A DNA stretch of 64,000 nt from Marinilabilia salmonicolor (lineage in GTDB: Bacteria > Bacteroidota > Bacteroidia > Bacteroidales > Marinilabiliaceae), in contig NZ_PVTS01000020.1 of the NCBI RefSeq assembly GCF_003003035.1, positions 1 through 64,000 of the forward strand, in the 5' to 3' direction. The position numbers were made by a program, and so were the translations under genes. Numbering within the stretch: position 1 is the first letter of the stretch; each line of letters begins with the position of its first letter. The notes beneath the pieces are model-generated. The model saw nothing but the letters and a program-made list of their open reading frames with translations. It searched no databases and was not told where the DNA came from. Below, piece by piece: positions 42,508 to 50,185 of the stretch.

Positions 42508-43623
42508 ATGCAAAAAATTATCCTCGTAGCCGGTGCACGTCCTAATTTTGTAAAGATAGCCCCCTTGTGGCGGGCTTTTTCTGCGATTAAAGGAGTGGAA
42601 GTAACACTGGTGCATACCGGGCAGCACTACGATGATGCCATGAGCAAGGTGTTTTTTGAAGATCTCGGGCTTCCGGAACCGGAGTACAATTTGAATGTGG
42701 GCAGTGGCAGTCAGGCCGGACAAACGGCGGATATCATGACCCGGTTTGATCAGGTGCTGGATGAAATGATGCCTCATGATGTGATTGTGGTAGGAGATGT
42801 CAATTCCACCCTTGCCTGTTCTCTTGTATCTGTAAAGCGCGGTATCCGCACCTCTCATGTGGAAGCTGGCCTGAGAAGTTTCGATCGCTCCATGCCCGAA
42901 GAAATTAACCGGCTGGCCACGGATGCCATTTCCGATTTGCTTTTTGTTTCTGAGCCATCAGGAATCGAAAACCTGAAAAGAGAGGGGGTGGCTGATGAGA
43001 AAGTGCATTTTGTGGGAAATGTGATGATCGATAGCCTTGTTTTTGCTTCTGAGGCTATTAAGGAGTCAGACGTCCTGAGCCGTTTTCTGCTTGAGTCGTA
43101 TAAATATGTGCTGGTCACCATTCATCGTCCCTCAAATGTGGACCATCCACCCCGGTTGAGAGAACTGATAAACTGGCTGAAAGAGCTTTCCTCCAAAATG
43201 CCTGTGGTTTTTCCGGTTCATCCCAGAACCCGAAACCGTCTTGTTGAGGCCGGCCTTGATCCGGCTCAGATAAAGCAACAATTTCCCAATCTGAAATTGG
43301 TTTCGCCTCAGGGATACATTGATTTTCAGAAGCTGGTCAGTCAGGCCCGCCTGGTAATCACCGATAGCGGAGGCCTGCAGGAGGAGACTACCTGGCTTGG
43401 AGTACCCTGTGTTACTTTGCGTGAAAATACCGAACGACCTGTAACGATAGAGCAGGGCACTAATTATCTGGCAGGTTTTGATTTTGCAAAGGCTGATGAT
43501 GTGGTTAATGCCTGCCTTGCCGGAAAATCCCCAAAAGGTCAGGTCCCGGATTTATGGGATGGGCATGCGGCCCAACGAATCGTTGATGTATTGTTGCGTA
43601 AACATAAAGCAAGGAATGTGTAA
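42508..43623 (+). CDS. wecB: Non-hydrolysing UDP-N-acetylglucosamine 2-epimerase
   Basis: A 371-residue enzyme interconverting UDP-GlcNAc and UDP-ManNAc. Motifs: IILVAGARPNFVKIAPLWRA, VTLVHTGQHYDDAMSKVFFE, VVGDVNSTLACSLVSVKRGI, SHVEAGLRSFDRSMPEEINR, TIHRPSNVD and TDSGGLQEETTWLGVPCVTL. The histidine and glutamates are all in place. It differs from the NeuC-type enzyme at 20.2 kb. An upstream TTG was rejected in favour of the ATG before QKIILVAG. It likely supplies ManNAc-type precursors for the surface polysaccharide. Confidence 0.92.
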   Translation: MQKIILVAGARPNFVKIAPLWRAFSAIKGVEVTLVHTGQHYDDAMSKVFFEDLGLPEPEYNLNVGSGSQAGQTADIMTRFDQVLDEMMPHDVIVVGDVNSTLACSLVSVKRGIRTSHVEAGLRSFDRSMPEEINRLATDAISDLLFVSEPSGIENLKREGVADEKVHFVGNVMIDSLVFASEAIKESDVLSRFLLESYKYVLVTIHRPSNVDHPPRLRELINWLKELSSKMPVVFPVHPRTRNRLVEAGLDPAQIKQQFPNLKLVSPQGYIDFQKLVSQARLVITDSGGLQEETTWLGVPCVTLRENTERPVTIEQGTNYLAGFDFAKADDVVNACLAGKSPKGQVPDLWDGHAAQRIVDVLLRKHKARNV

Positions 43624-43712
43624 ATACGGAGATTGCTCATTATAAATGAGTAATTTTCGGACGAGCGTAACGACGCAAGTGGACCTTTATGGACAGAAAC
43701 TAAATAAATAAT
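43620..43712 (+). repeat. Family D element, partial copy (right half)
   Basis: Contains AAATGAGTAATTTTCGGAC, GAGCGTAACGACGCAAGTGG and CTTTATGGACAGAAACTAAA, the right half of the family D hairpin. It overlaps the stop codon of wecB. A family E-like end (CGAAAACTTATGAATAAACC) lies at 43820-43845. The rest of 43713-44017 shows nothing else. Confidence 0.65.
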
Positions 43713-44017
43713 CGTGATCAAAATAAGTGTTTAACAGGCTTGCCAGGGACTGACCTTGGCAATTAAACATATCCTCTTGTGATATAAATGCTTAAGAAAT
43801 AACTTGTCCGTTTCATTACGAAAACTTATGAATAAACCAGGTTAGAACTACCGATTTGTTCTAAATTTGCAACATTGATGGATCGAATATGGCGATAAAT
43901 GCATCAAAATAATATGCTTAAGTTCTCTAAATAGGATCTGCTGAAAAATACTTAAAAAAATAATATTTAGTTGTTTAAAGGAATGTTATTATAGTGAAGG
44001 ACTGTTACTATTTGAAG

Positions 44018-44227
44018 GGCGGGGAGGCCCGTCCGTTTTCCGGGCCGGCGGTTGGAGAGAAGGCTTAATGAGCGACTTCAAGGCTTTGCGGGCCAGCCGG
44101 AAATTAAGCCTGATGCGGACGGATAGGTTTAAACGGACTAGACTTTTTTGTTTCTTTTTGGGGTAATGCTAAAAAGAAAATCAATTAAGAAATAAATATA
44201 GGGCTGCTGATTTTTTCAGTAGCCTCT
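44018..44227 (+). repeat. Family A repeat, copy 6
   Basis: Core with arms GGCTTAAT (44062-44069) and ATTAAGCC (44103-44110), the same variant as copy 5. The hairpin GCTGCTGATTTTTTCAGTAG ends it, 13 bases before the DUF4296 gene, so it would lie in the 5' leader of that gene. Confidence 0.85.
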
Positions 44228-44239
44228 AAATAAGACTTC

Positions 44240-45100
44240 ATGATACGACCGATTGTAATAATTATCTTCAGTGCCTCTTTGCTGATTTCGGGATGCAGTC
44301 CCAAAGAGCCAATTCCCAAAGAGTTTCCGGACAAGACTGAGATGGCGGAAATACTGGCCAAACTCTATTTCGCAGAAAGTGTGTTGTCTAATCGGAAGTA
44401 CAGTCCCGGAAGCAGTGATGAAGGAGAGGTGGCCCCTGCGTATTATAAATATGTGCTTGAGGACTTCGGACTCACCACCACCGAATTTGACACCATCCGT
44501 CAGTGGTATGTCTCGCACCCCTATCACTATCAGGAGGTTTATGAGCAGGTGGTGTTGCTGATAACCCAACGGGAAGCTGAACTGAAAAAACAAATTAAAG
44601 CGGAAGAAGCAGCTGCTGACAGTTTGCCTGAGGTAAAGGATTTATGGAACAGTGAGCGAAAAATGGTTGTCAATTCCCTTGATACCGCCGATCGTCGACT
44701 GCCTTTCCGGATCAAAGTTGATTCAATCGAAAGAGGACGAATAAGACTGTCTGCGTTTTACCGTTTTTTACGCCCTGACAGAAGCCGGGATGGGAGGACT
44801 GAGATGGTTACACTGTTTGCCGACAGCACCTCCGATACACTCTCTGTGGAGTTGACCAAAGTTTTTGAAAAGAAACCATTTTCTTTGATTGCACCATTGG
44901 ATACAATGCCTCCGGTTATTGAAATTTCCGGTTATCTCTTTCTTCATGACACTACCGCCACCGGTGCAGTGGAATTTTCTGATATCAGCCTTGAACATCA
45001 GGAAAATAATGACAATGATGATAGTGAGGAGGAAGCAGAACCGGAAGATGCCGTTAACAGAGATCTTGAACTTTTAAAATCGGGACCCGATGTCCGTTAA
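44240..45100 (+). CDS. DUF4296 lipoprotein
   Basis: A 286-residue predicted outer-membrane-directed lipoprotein. Lipobox LLISGC with Cys19. The DUF4296 domain covers residues 25-115 (DKTEMAEILAKLYFAESVLS, YYKYVLEDFGLTTTEFDTIR, QWYVSHPYHYQEVYEQVV). The C-terminal half has alternating strands and an acidic tail (NDNDDSEEEAEPED). Function unknown; the domain is essentially restricted to Bacteroidota. It overlaps the next gene by 11 bases. Confidence 0.85.
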   Translation: MIRPIVIIIFSASLLISGCSPKEPIPKEFPDKTEMAEILAKLYFAESVLSNRKYSPGSSDEGEVAPAYYKYVLEDFGLTTTEFDTIRQWYVSHPYHYQEVYEQVVLLITQREAELKKQIKAEEAAADSLPEVKDLWNSERKMVVNSLDTADRRLPFRIKVDSIERGRIRLSAFYRFLRPDRSRDGRTEMVTLFADSTSDTLSVELTKVFEKKPFSLIAPLDTMPPVIEISGYLFLHDTTATGAVEFSDISLEHQENNDNDDSEEEAEPEDAVNRDLELLKSGPDVR

Positions 45101-45704
45101 TCGTTTTGCTTCACATTTTATGCTTTCTCCGGATGGAGAGTTGCTGCGTTGGCCGGTGATTACAGTGAATGATGAGGGAGTCATTGAATCTGTGGAGCAT
45201 TTTGAGAATGGGTTTCAGGAACGGCCGTTTACCCGGTTTTTTGCAGGAATTCTGTGTCCGGCTTTTGTGGATATCTTTGCAGAAGTTACCACCGATGAAA
45301 TTGAGCGGCATAAATCTGTGAAAAATCGTCACTTTCGTGATGGGACAATTTTATTAGGGGTTAAGGCTGACGACAACCCGGTTTCAAAGGCTAACGATGG
45401 TTTGCCCGTGGTGATGGAAAAAAAGCAGGACCATGCAATCTCCCCCTTGTCGTCCGGGTTAAGTGGGCAAGGGACATTGCTCGAGCGGATGAAAACGCAT
45501 TCTTCAGATGTTTCGATGACAAAAATGCTCTTGGAAGTTACCATGATTGCTGCCCGGAGCACCGGTTTTTTAAGTCTCGGAAGGCTCGAAAAGGGGGCCT
45601 CTCCCGGTATCTTGTTGTTGCAAAGTATTGATCTGGTGTCTAAACGATGGACGCCTTCTTCTTCAGTCAGATGGCTGAGTATTCCCGCCGTGATTGGTGC
45701 ATAA
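45090..45704 (+). CDS. Amidohydrolase-like protein lacking the catalytic barrel
   Basis: 204 residues, overlapping the DUF4296 gene. The start (ITVNDEGVIESVEHFENG, ILCPAFVDIFAEV) resembles the N-terminal beta-sandwich of amidohydrolases up to the point where an HxH metal motif should follow, but no histidines are there. The end (LLEVTMIAARSTGFLSLGRL, EKGASPGILLL) resembles the C-terminal part. The TIM barrel and metal ligands between them are absent, so it looks like an internally deleted or structurally repurposed amidohydrolase. The reading frame is clean, with no stops. Activity as a hydrolase is unlikely. Confidence 0.6.
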   Translation: MSVNRFASHFMLSPDGELLRWPVITVNDEGVIESVEHFENGFQERPFTRFFAGILCPAFVDIFAEVTTDEIERHKSVKNRHFRDGTILLGVKADDNPVSKANDGLPVVMEKKQDHAISPLSSGLSGQGTLLERMKTHSSDVSMTKMLLEVTMIAARSTGFLSLGRLEKGASPGILLLQSIDLVSKRWTPSSSVRWLSIPAVIGA

Positions 45705-45897
45705 TAAAGTATGGGGCCATTCTCATCCCTTCCGTTCAGAGCCAAGAGCCAAGAGCTCACCTCTCCTCGTTCACCTCTTCTGCCTTCTAACTACCCACTA
45801 CTGGCTACTGACTACTCACTATCGGCTACTGACTACAGCCAACTCACAAATTACCAAATCCCATTCAAAAATATTCCCGATTCCATGTGGTTTTTTG

Positions 45898-45905
45898 TAT
45901 CTTTG
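45898..45905 (+). promoter_or_regulatory. pgk -7 promoter box (TATCTTTG)
   Basis: TATCTTTG matches TAnnTTTG and lies 70 bases before the pgk start codon. The preceding 150 bases contain only imperfect CTACTGGCTACTGACTACTC-like direct repeats. Confidence 0.55.
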
Positions 45906-45975
45906 TGTGTCCGAAAAAGAACTGTAATGCCTGCTTCAGTCAGGCCAGGATAGAAACTCTATAATTCTTAATATT

Positions 45976-47235
45976 ATGTCGAAAATCGAAGCTTACAATT
46001 TCTCAGGTAAGAAAGCCATTGTTCGTGTGGATTTCAATGTTCCTTTCAACGAAAAGTTTGAAATTACTGATGATACCCGCATTCAGGCTGCTTTGCCAAC
46101 TTTAAAGAAAATTATTAAAGACGGCGGTTCTGCAATTGTGATGTCTCATTTGGGGCGTCCAAAAGGAAAAGCCAACCCTGATTTTTCCATGAAGCATGTT
46201 CAGGGGCGTTTGTCTGAACTGCTGGGAGTGGACGTGGTATTTGCCAAGGATTCAGTAGGACCCGATGCAAAAGAAAAAGCCTCTTCTTTGCAACCCGGTC
46301 AGGTATTGATGTTGGAGAATCTGCGTTTTCATCTTGAGGAAGAAGGTAAGCCAAAATTGGCCGACGATGCTTCAGAAGACGAGAAAAAAGCTGCCAAGGC
46401 AGAAATGAAAGAGAAGCAGCAGCAATTCTCGAAAGATTTGGCTGCACTGGCCGATGTATATGTGAACGATGCATTTGGTACAGCCCACCGTGCGCATGCT
46501 TCAACTGCTGTGATTGCCGACTTTTTTGATGCTGACAGCAAGATGTTTGGTTACCTGATTGAACGTGAGCTCCTGAGCCTTGATAAGGTGCTTAAGGCTC
46601 CTGAAAGACCATTTACCGCTATCATGGGTGGTGCAAAGGTTTCTACCAAAATTACCATCATCGAAAATCTGCTGGATAAGGTGAATAACCTGATTTTGGG
46701 TGGAGGTATGACTTATACATTTATCAAAGCCCATGGTGGTAACATCGGTAGTTCTATCTGCGAGGATGAATATCTTGACCTGGCGTTGAAAATTGAAAAG
46801 CTGGCTAAGGAGAAAAATGTTAAGCTTTATCTGCCCGCTGATGTGCTGGCTGCCGATGCATTTGACAACAATGCAAATACCAAAATAGTGCCGGTGGATG
46901 AGATTCCTGAAGGATGGATGGGGTTGGATGCCGGCCCGGAGAGTATCAAAACCATGCAGGAGGTAATCGAAAATTCAAAAACCATCTTGTGGAACGGCCC
47001 TGTTGGTGTGTTTGAAATGGAGACTTTTGAGAAAGGTTCAAAAGCTGTGGCGGAGGCTATTGCTGCCGGAACTAAGAAAGGTGCCTATTCTTTGATTGGC
47101 GGAGGGGACTCTGTGGCTTGTATCAACAAGTTTGAGAAAGCTGATGAGGTTTCATACATCTCTACTGCCGGTGGTGCGCTTCTGGAATATCTGGAAGGCA
47201 AAGAACTGCCCGGTATTAAGGCCATTCGCGGATAA
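45976..47235 (+). CDS. pgk: Phosphoglycerate kinase
   Basis: A 419-residue glycolytic enzyme converting 1,3-bisphosphoglycerate and ADP to 3-phosphoglycerate and [23 protein letters not shown] and [19 protein letters not shown] carry the substrate-binding arginines; [14 protein letters not shown] and [16 protein letters not shown] follow. The nucleotide site has [25 protein letters not shown] and [12 protein letters not shown]. It is slightly longer than the E. coli enzyme because of a charged insertion near residue 125. A single-gene unit with its own promoter and terminator. Confidence 0.97.
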   Translation: MSKIEAYNFSGKKAIVRVDFNVPFNEKFEITDDTRIQAALPTLKKIIKDGGSAIVMSHLGRPKGKANPDFSMKHVQGRLSELLGVDVVFAKDSVGPDAKEKASSLQPGQVLMLENLRFHLEEEGKPKLADDASEDEKKAAKAEMKEKQQQFSKDLAALADVYVNDAFGTAHRAHASTAVIADFFDADSKMFGYLIERELLSLDKVLKAPERPFTAIMGGAKVSTKITIIENLLDKVNNLILGGGMTYTFIKAHGGNIGSSICEDEYLDLALKIEKLAKEKNVKLYLPADVLAADAFDNNANTKIVPVDEIPEGWMGLDAGPESIKTMQEVIENSKTILWNGPVGVFEMETFEKGSKAVAEAIAAGTKKGAYSLIGGGDSVACINKFEKADEVSYISTAGGALLEYLEGKELPGIKAIRG

Positions 47236-47297
47236 TATTTTCTGAATTTTGATACAAAAAGGGCACGGGCTCATTTTGTGAAGACTATATGATCTTG

Positions 47298-47340
47298 CCG
47301 CCGGACACTGCATAGAAGGCTTTGTTCGGCGGTTTTTTTT
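47298..47340 (+). terminator. Intrinsic terminator after pgk
   Basis: CCGCCGGAC (47298-47306) pairs with GTTCGGCGG (47324-47332) with one mismatch, followed by eight T residues. It lies about 60 bases after the pgk stop codon. Confidence 0.75.
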
Positions 47341-47467
47341 GAATTGTATAGCGAATCCGTTAAAAGTCGCATTTTTTTTGCGACTAAAATTCGTTTAATT
47401 CGGGTCTGCTTGAAGACGTATAATGTAAAGATTATGAATGATTTAATGGCTGTGTTTTCATTTGAAG

Positions 47468-47800
47468 TGCAAGGTTTTCAAGCTAATCACTAAAATAAGT
47501 TTGCAATTAAGAAGACTTAAGACGGTAATTATTAACAACTTACCAGTCAAAAGAATGTTTTTTGTTTGAATGAGTTTTACTGGTTGAAAGGGGGGCGGGC
47601 CTGTCCGTTTTCCGGGCCGGCGGATAGCGGGAAGCCAAAATGGGCGATTTTCAAGGCCTTGCGCAATGGCCGGAAATTTTGGATTTTGCGGGCGGCTAGG
47701 TTTAAACGGACTAGATTTTTTTGTTTCTTTTTGGAGCAATGCCAAAAAGAAAATCAATAAAGAAATTAAAATTGGTCCGCTGACTTTTTTAGCAGCCCCT
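47468..47800 (+). repeat. Family A repeat, copy 7 (long form)
   Basis: AT-rich left part with AAGTTTGCA and AGTCAAAAGAAT, core from 47590 with arms CCAAAAT (47635-47641) and ATTTTGG (47676-47682), then both right hairpins. It ends about 128 bases before waaA. Nothing else is recognisable in the spacer 47341-47467. Confidence 0.85.
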
Positions 47801-47927
47801 GATTCGAATAATTTGTGGACCCAAAATAATTAAATGGCGCAGCCATTTCATTATCACCTTTTAGAAAATCTTTTGTCAAACAAACACGACCATCAGGGTT
47901 AAGACATTAAAGAAAAAATAGAATATT

Positions 47928-49172
47928 ATGCAGTTCCTTTATACCATCGGAGTTCGACTCTTCTCATTTGCCGTAGCACTTGCAGCTCCTTTTAACGAAA
48001 AAGCAAAATTGCTTTATAAGGGAAGAAAAGAGATCTGGCAAAAATTGTCGGCATTGAAGGGCGAATCTTCCGTAGTCTGGATTCACTGTGCTTCTCTTGG
48101 GGAGTTTGAACAGGGAAGGCCGGTGATTGAGGCGATCCGAAAAAATGTTCCCGGTAAAAAGATTCTGCTAACTTTCTTCTCTCCATCGGGCTATGAGGTG
48201 CGAAAGAACTATGATTTGGCAGATGTTGTCTGCTATTTGCCTGCGGACACTCCTCGAAATGCCCGTCGCTTATTGAAAGTGGTGCAGCCTGAGTCAGCTT
48301 TTTTTGTGAAGTACGAGTTTTGGCCCAACCTTTTTAAGGAACTGGCGCTCCGCGATATCCCGCTCTATAGTATCTCTTCTATTTTCAGAGAAAACCAGGT
48401 GTTTTTTAAATGGTATGGAAAATGGTTTCAGAAATCCCTGAAAGCTGTAACACACTTTTATGTTCAGGATGAGACTTCCGGAAAGCTTCTTCAGAGTATA
48501 GGGATAAAAAATTATGAGGTAGCAGGAGATACCCGGTTCGACAGGGTAAAGGCTATTGTTGATGCCGCCACCGAGGTGCAGATGGCCGCTCAGTTTGCTG
48601 CAGGGGCTGATTTTGTGTTGGTTGCAGGAAGTACCTGGCCCCCCGATGAAGATTTGCTTTGCCGTTACATCAACGAGGCTCCCGATGGCGTGAAGTTAAT
48701 TATGGCACCGCATGAAGTACATGAAGGCCATGTTCAGGAGATTGAGCAAAAGCTGAAGGTTCCGTATTTTCGTTTTACCCGCAATGGGGATGCTGAACCC
48801 GGGGGTAGTCGGGTGCTGATCGTGGATACCATTGGGCTGTTGTCTGCAATTTATCGCTACGGGCAGGTTGCATGGATTGGCGGAGGGTTTGGAAAAGGCA
48901 TTCACAATACACTGGAGGCTGCCACTTATGGGATTCCTGTTGCCTTTGGTCCCGAATATCATAAGTTTAAAGAAGCCCGCGATTTGATTGAAGTGGGCGG
49001 TGGTTTTTCGGTAAATGACTATGAAGGCTTTTTTTCGATGTTAGAAAATTTCAGGACCAATGATGCCCGTCGGCAAGAGTCCGGAAAAGCTGCCGGGTCC
49101 TATGTGAAATCTATGTGCGGAGCAACCGGTATGATTATGGAGCAGGTGTTTGGAGTGAAGGCAGAGGTGTGA
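47928..49172 (+). CDS. waaA: 3-deoxy-D-manno-octulosonic acid (Kdo) transferase
   Basis: A 414-residue GT30 enzyme adding Kdo from CMP-Kdo to lipid A precursor at the inner membrane. It has an N-terminal membrane-associated helix (LYTIGVRLFSFAVALAAPFN). WIHCASLGEFEQGRPVIEAI contains the catalytic glutamate region, and KILLTFFSPSGYEV and KYEFWPNLF follow. The C-terminal donor domain has VLVAGSTWPPDEDLL, LIMAPHEVHEGH and WIGGGFGKGIHNTLEAATYG. Length is normal. It shows that the organism builds Kdo-containing lipopolysaccharide. Confidence 0.95.
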   Translation: MQFLYTIGVRLFSFAVALAAPFNEKAKLLYKGRKEIWQKLSALKGESSVVWIHCASLGEFEQGRPVIEAIRKNVPGKKILLTFFSPSGYEVRKNYDLADVVCYLPADTPRNARRLLKVVQPESAFFVKYEFWPNLFKELALRDIPLYSISSIFRENQVFFKWYGKWFQKSLKAVTHFYVQDETSGKLLQSIGIKNYEVAGDTRFDRVKAIVDAATEVQMAAQFAAGADFVLVAGSTWPPDEDLLCRYINEAPDGVKLIMAPHEVHEGHVQEIEQKLKVPYFRFTRNGDAEPGGSRVLIVDTIGLLSAIYRYGQVAWIGGGFGKGIHNTLEAATYGIPVAFGPEYHKFKEARDLIEVGGGFSVNDYEGFFSMLENFRTNDARRQESGKAAGSYVKSMCGATGMIMEQVFGVKAEV

Positions 49173-49339
49173 TCTTCGATGAGTTTGGTTTGCAAGGAGG
49201 CAAAGTCGCAAGTGAGCGACTCAAAAGGAAATGCTATTGTTTTACCGGACAATAGTGATTATTTATGAATAATTCAGTCCTCCCCAAAACGAGGCTTTTT
49301 CCTTTTAAAGGAATACATAATGTTGTTGCGTTTTTTTAA

Positions 49340-49515
49340 GGCCGAAGGTCTTTAAGCAATAGCCTGGGGCAACGCCCCAGGGAAATTGAAACATTCTCCC
49401 TCCCCCCTCTCATTATTGGTCGCGTCGCGACCAATAATGAGAGGGGAGTGGGGGATGCCTCAAAACCCAGGGCGTTGCCCTGGGCTATTGCTCTCAGGCT
49501 TTCAGCCTGTTTACA
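49340..49515. repeat. Nested perfect palindrome element
   Basis: The centre CTCATTATTGGTCGC-GTC-GCGACCAATAATGAG (about 49410-49442) is a perfect 15-base inverted repeat extended by CCCCTCT/AGAGGGG. Around it, AGCAATAGCCTGGGGCAACG with CCCCAGG (about 49356-49381) pairs with CCCAGGGCGTTGCCCTGGGC and TATTGCT (about 49465-49492). Two outer hairpins, GGCCGAAGGTC-like and CAGGCTTTCAGCCTG, close it. A family E end (ATTTATGAATAATTCAG) is just upstream at 49260 and a degraded family D end at 49533-49605. No gene is present. Confidence 0.75.
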
Positions 49516-49679
49516 CCATACCTGTTTTATTACGTAAATGAGTATTTTGGTAGCGAGTATAACGAAGCAAGTGGTACTTTATGACCAGACACTGACTACC
49601 GAATTGTGCTGTTTTCTGTTCTGCTCCCAAAAGCAGTTCTCCCAATCTTTCCCTGAAGTTATCAACAATCTGTTAATGG

Positions 49680-49909
49680 TTTTCCAAAATTTGGAAAAAT
49701 CAGTTGAGTGCCTTTGATCGAAATGTTAATAAATGTAGCCAAATCCCTGTTTTACTGTCTGCTTCAGAGGGTTTGATATCTGCAATTTTTTAATCAAAAA
49801 AAATTCTAAAGATTTGTGAAGTTTTCCATTTTGGGAAACTTTTTAAATTTTTAAAAACTTCAAGTAGAAGAAAATCAATAAATAAGACTTTCTTTTTGGG
49901 AAACTTTTG
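49680..49909. promoter_or_regulatory. Candidate operator sites upstream of nrdJ
   Basis: TTTTCCAAAATTTGGAAAA at 49680-49698 is a perfect 9-base palindrome. GTTTTCCATTTTGGGAAAC at 49821-49839 is a near palindrome. TTTTGGGAAACTTTT recurs exactly at 49829-49843 and 49895-49909, 66 bases apart. All lie in the 1-kb AT-rich region before the ribonucleotide reductase gene. The binding protein is unknown; they do not look like a typical NrdR box pair. From 49910 to 50185 I see nothing further. Confidence 0.4.
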
Positions 49910-50185
49910 AGATTGTTGATAAAAAATAGTTGTCTCAAAAGAAAAGCTTTTCTAACTTGCACTCGTCAAACAGGAATTATTAAAAATTATTAATAAACAA
50001 TTTATCAAACCGTTAACCAGATTGATGCATTTCTTTTTGCGACGGAATGTTCAGGAATTCGGGTAAATCTGATAAAAAGCCGGCCGTGGGGTTGTTTTGC
50101 CGGTATGACAGATATATGATCCAATTAAATTCCGGCATTACGCAGCAAATTGTTGTGGATTAATCAGAATAAAAAAATAACCATC

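Noticed and set aside
45694-45953. Two overlapping short frames before pgk
   Set aside because: They translate CTACTGGCTACTGACTACTC-like direct repeats and run through the pgk promoter.
47458-47757. Overlapping small open frames on both strands near 47.6 kb
   Set aside because: Both are translations of family A copy 7.
49910-50185. Cobalamin riboswitch before the B12-dependent reductase
   Set aside because: No B12-box-like conserved core (GCCACTG) or matching stems seen; the leader is AT-rich and unstructured.
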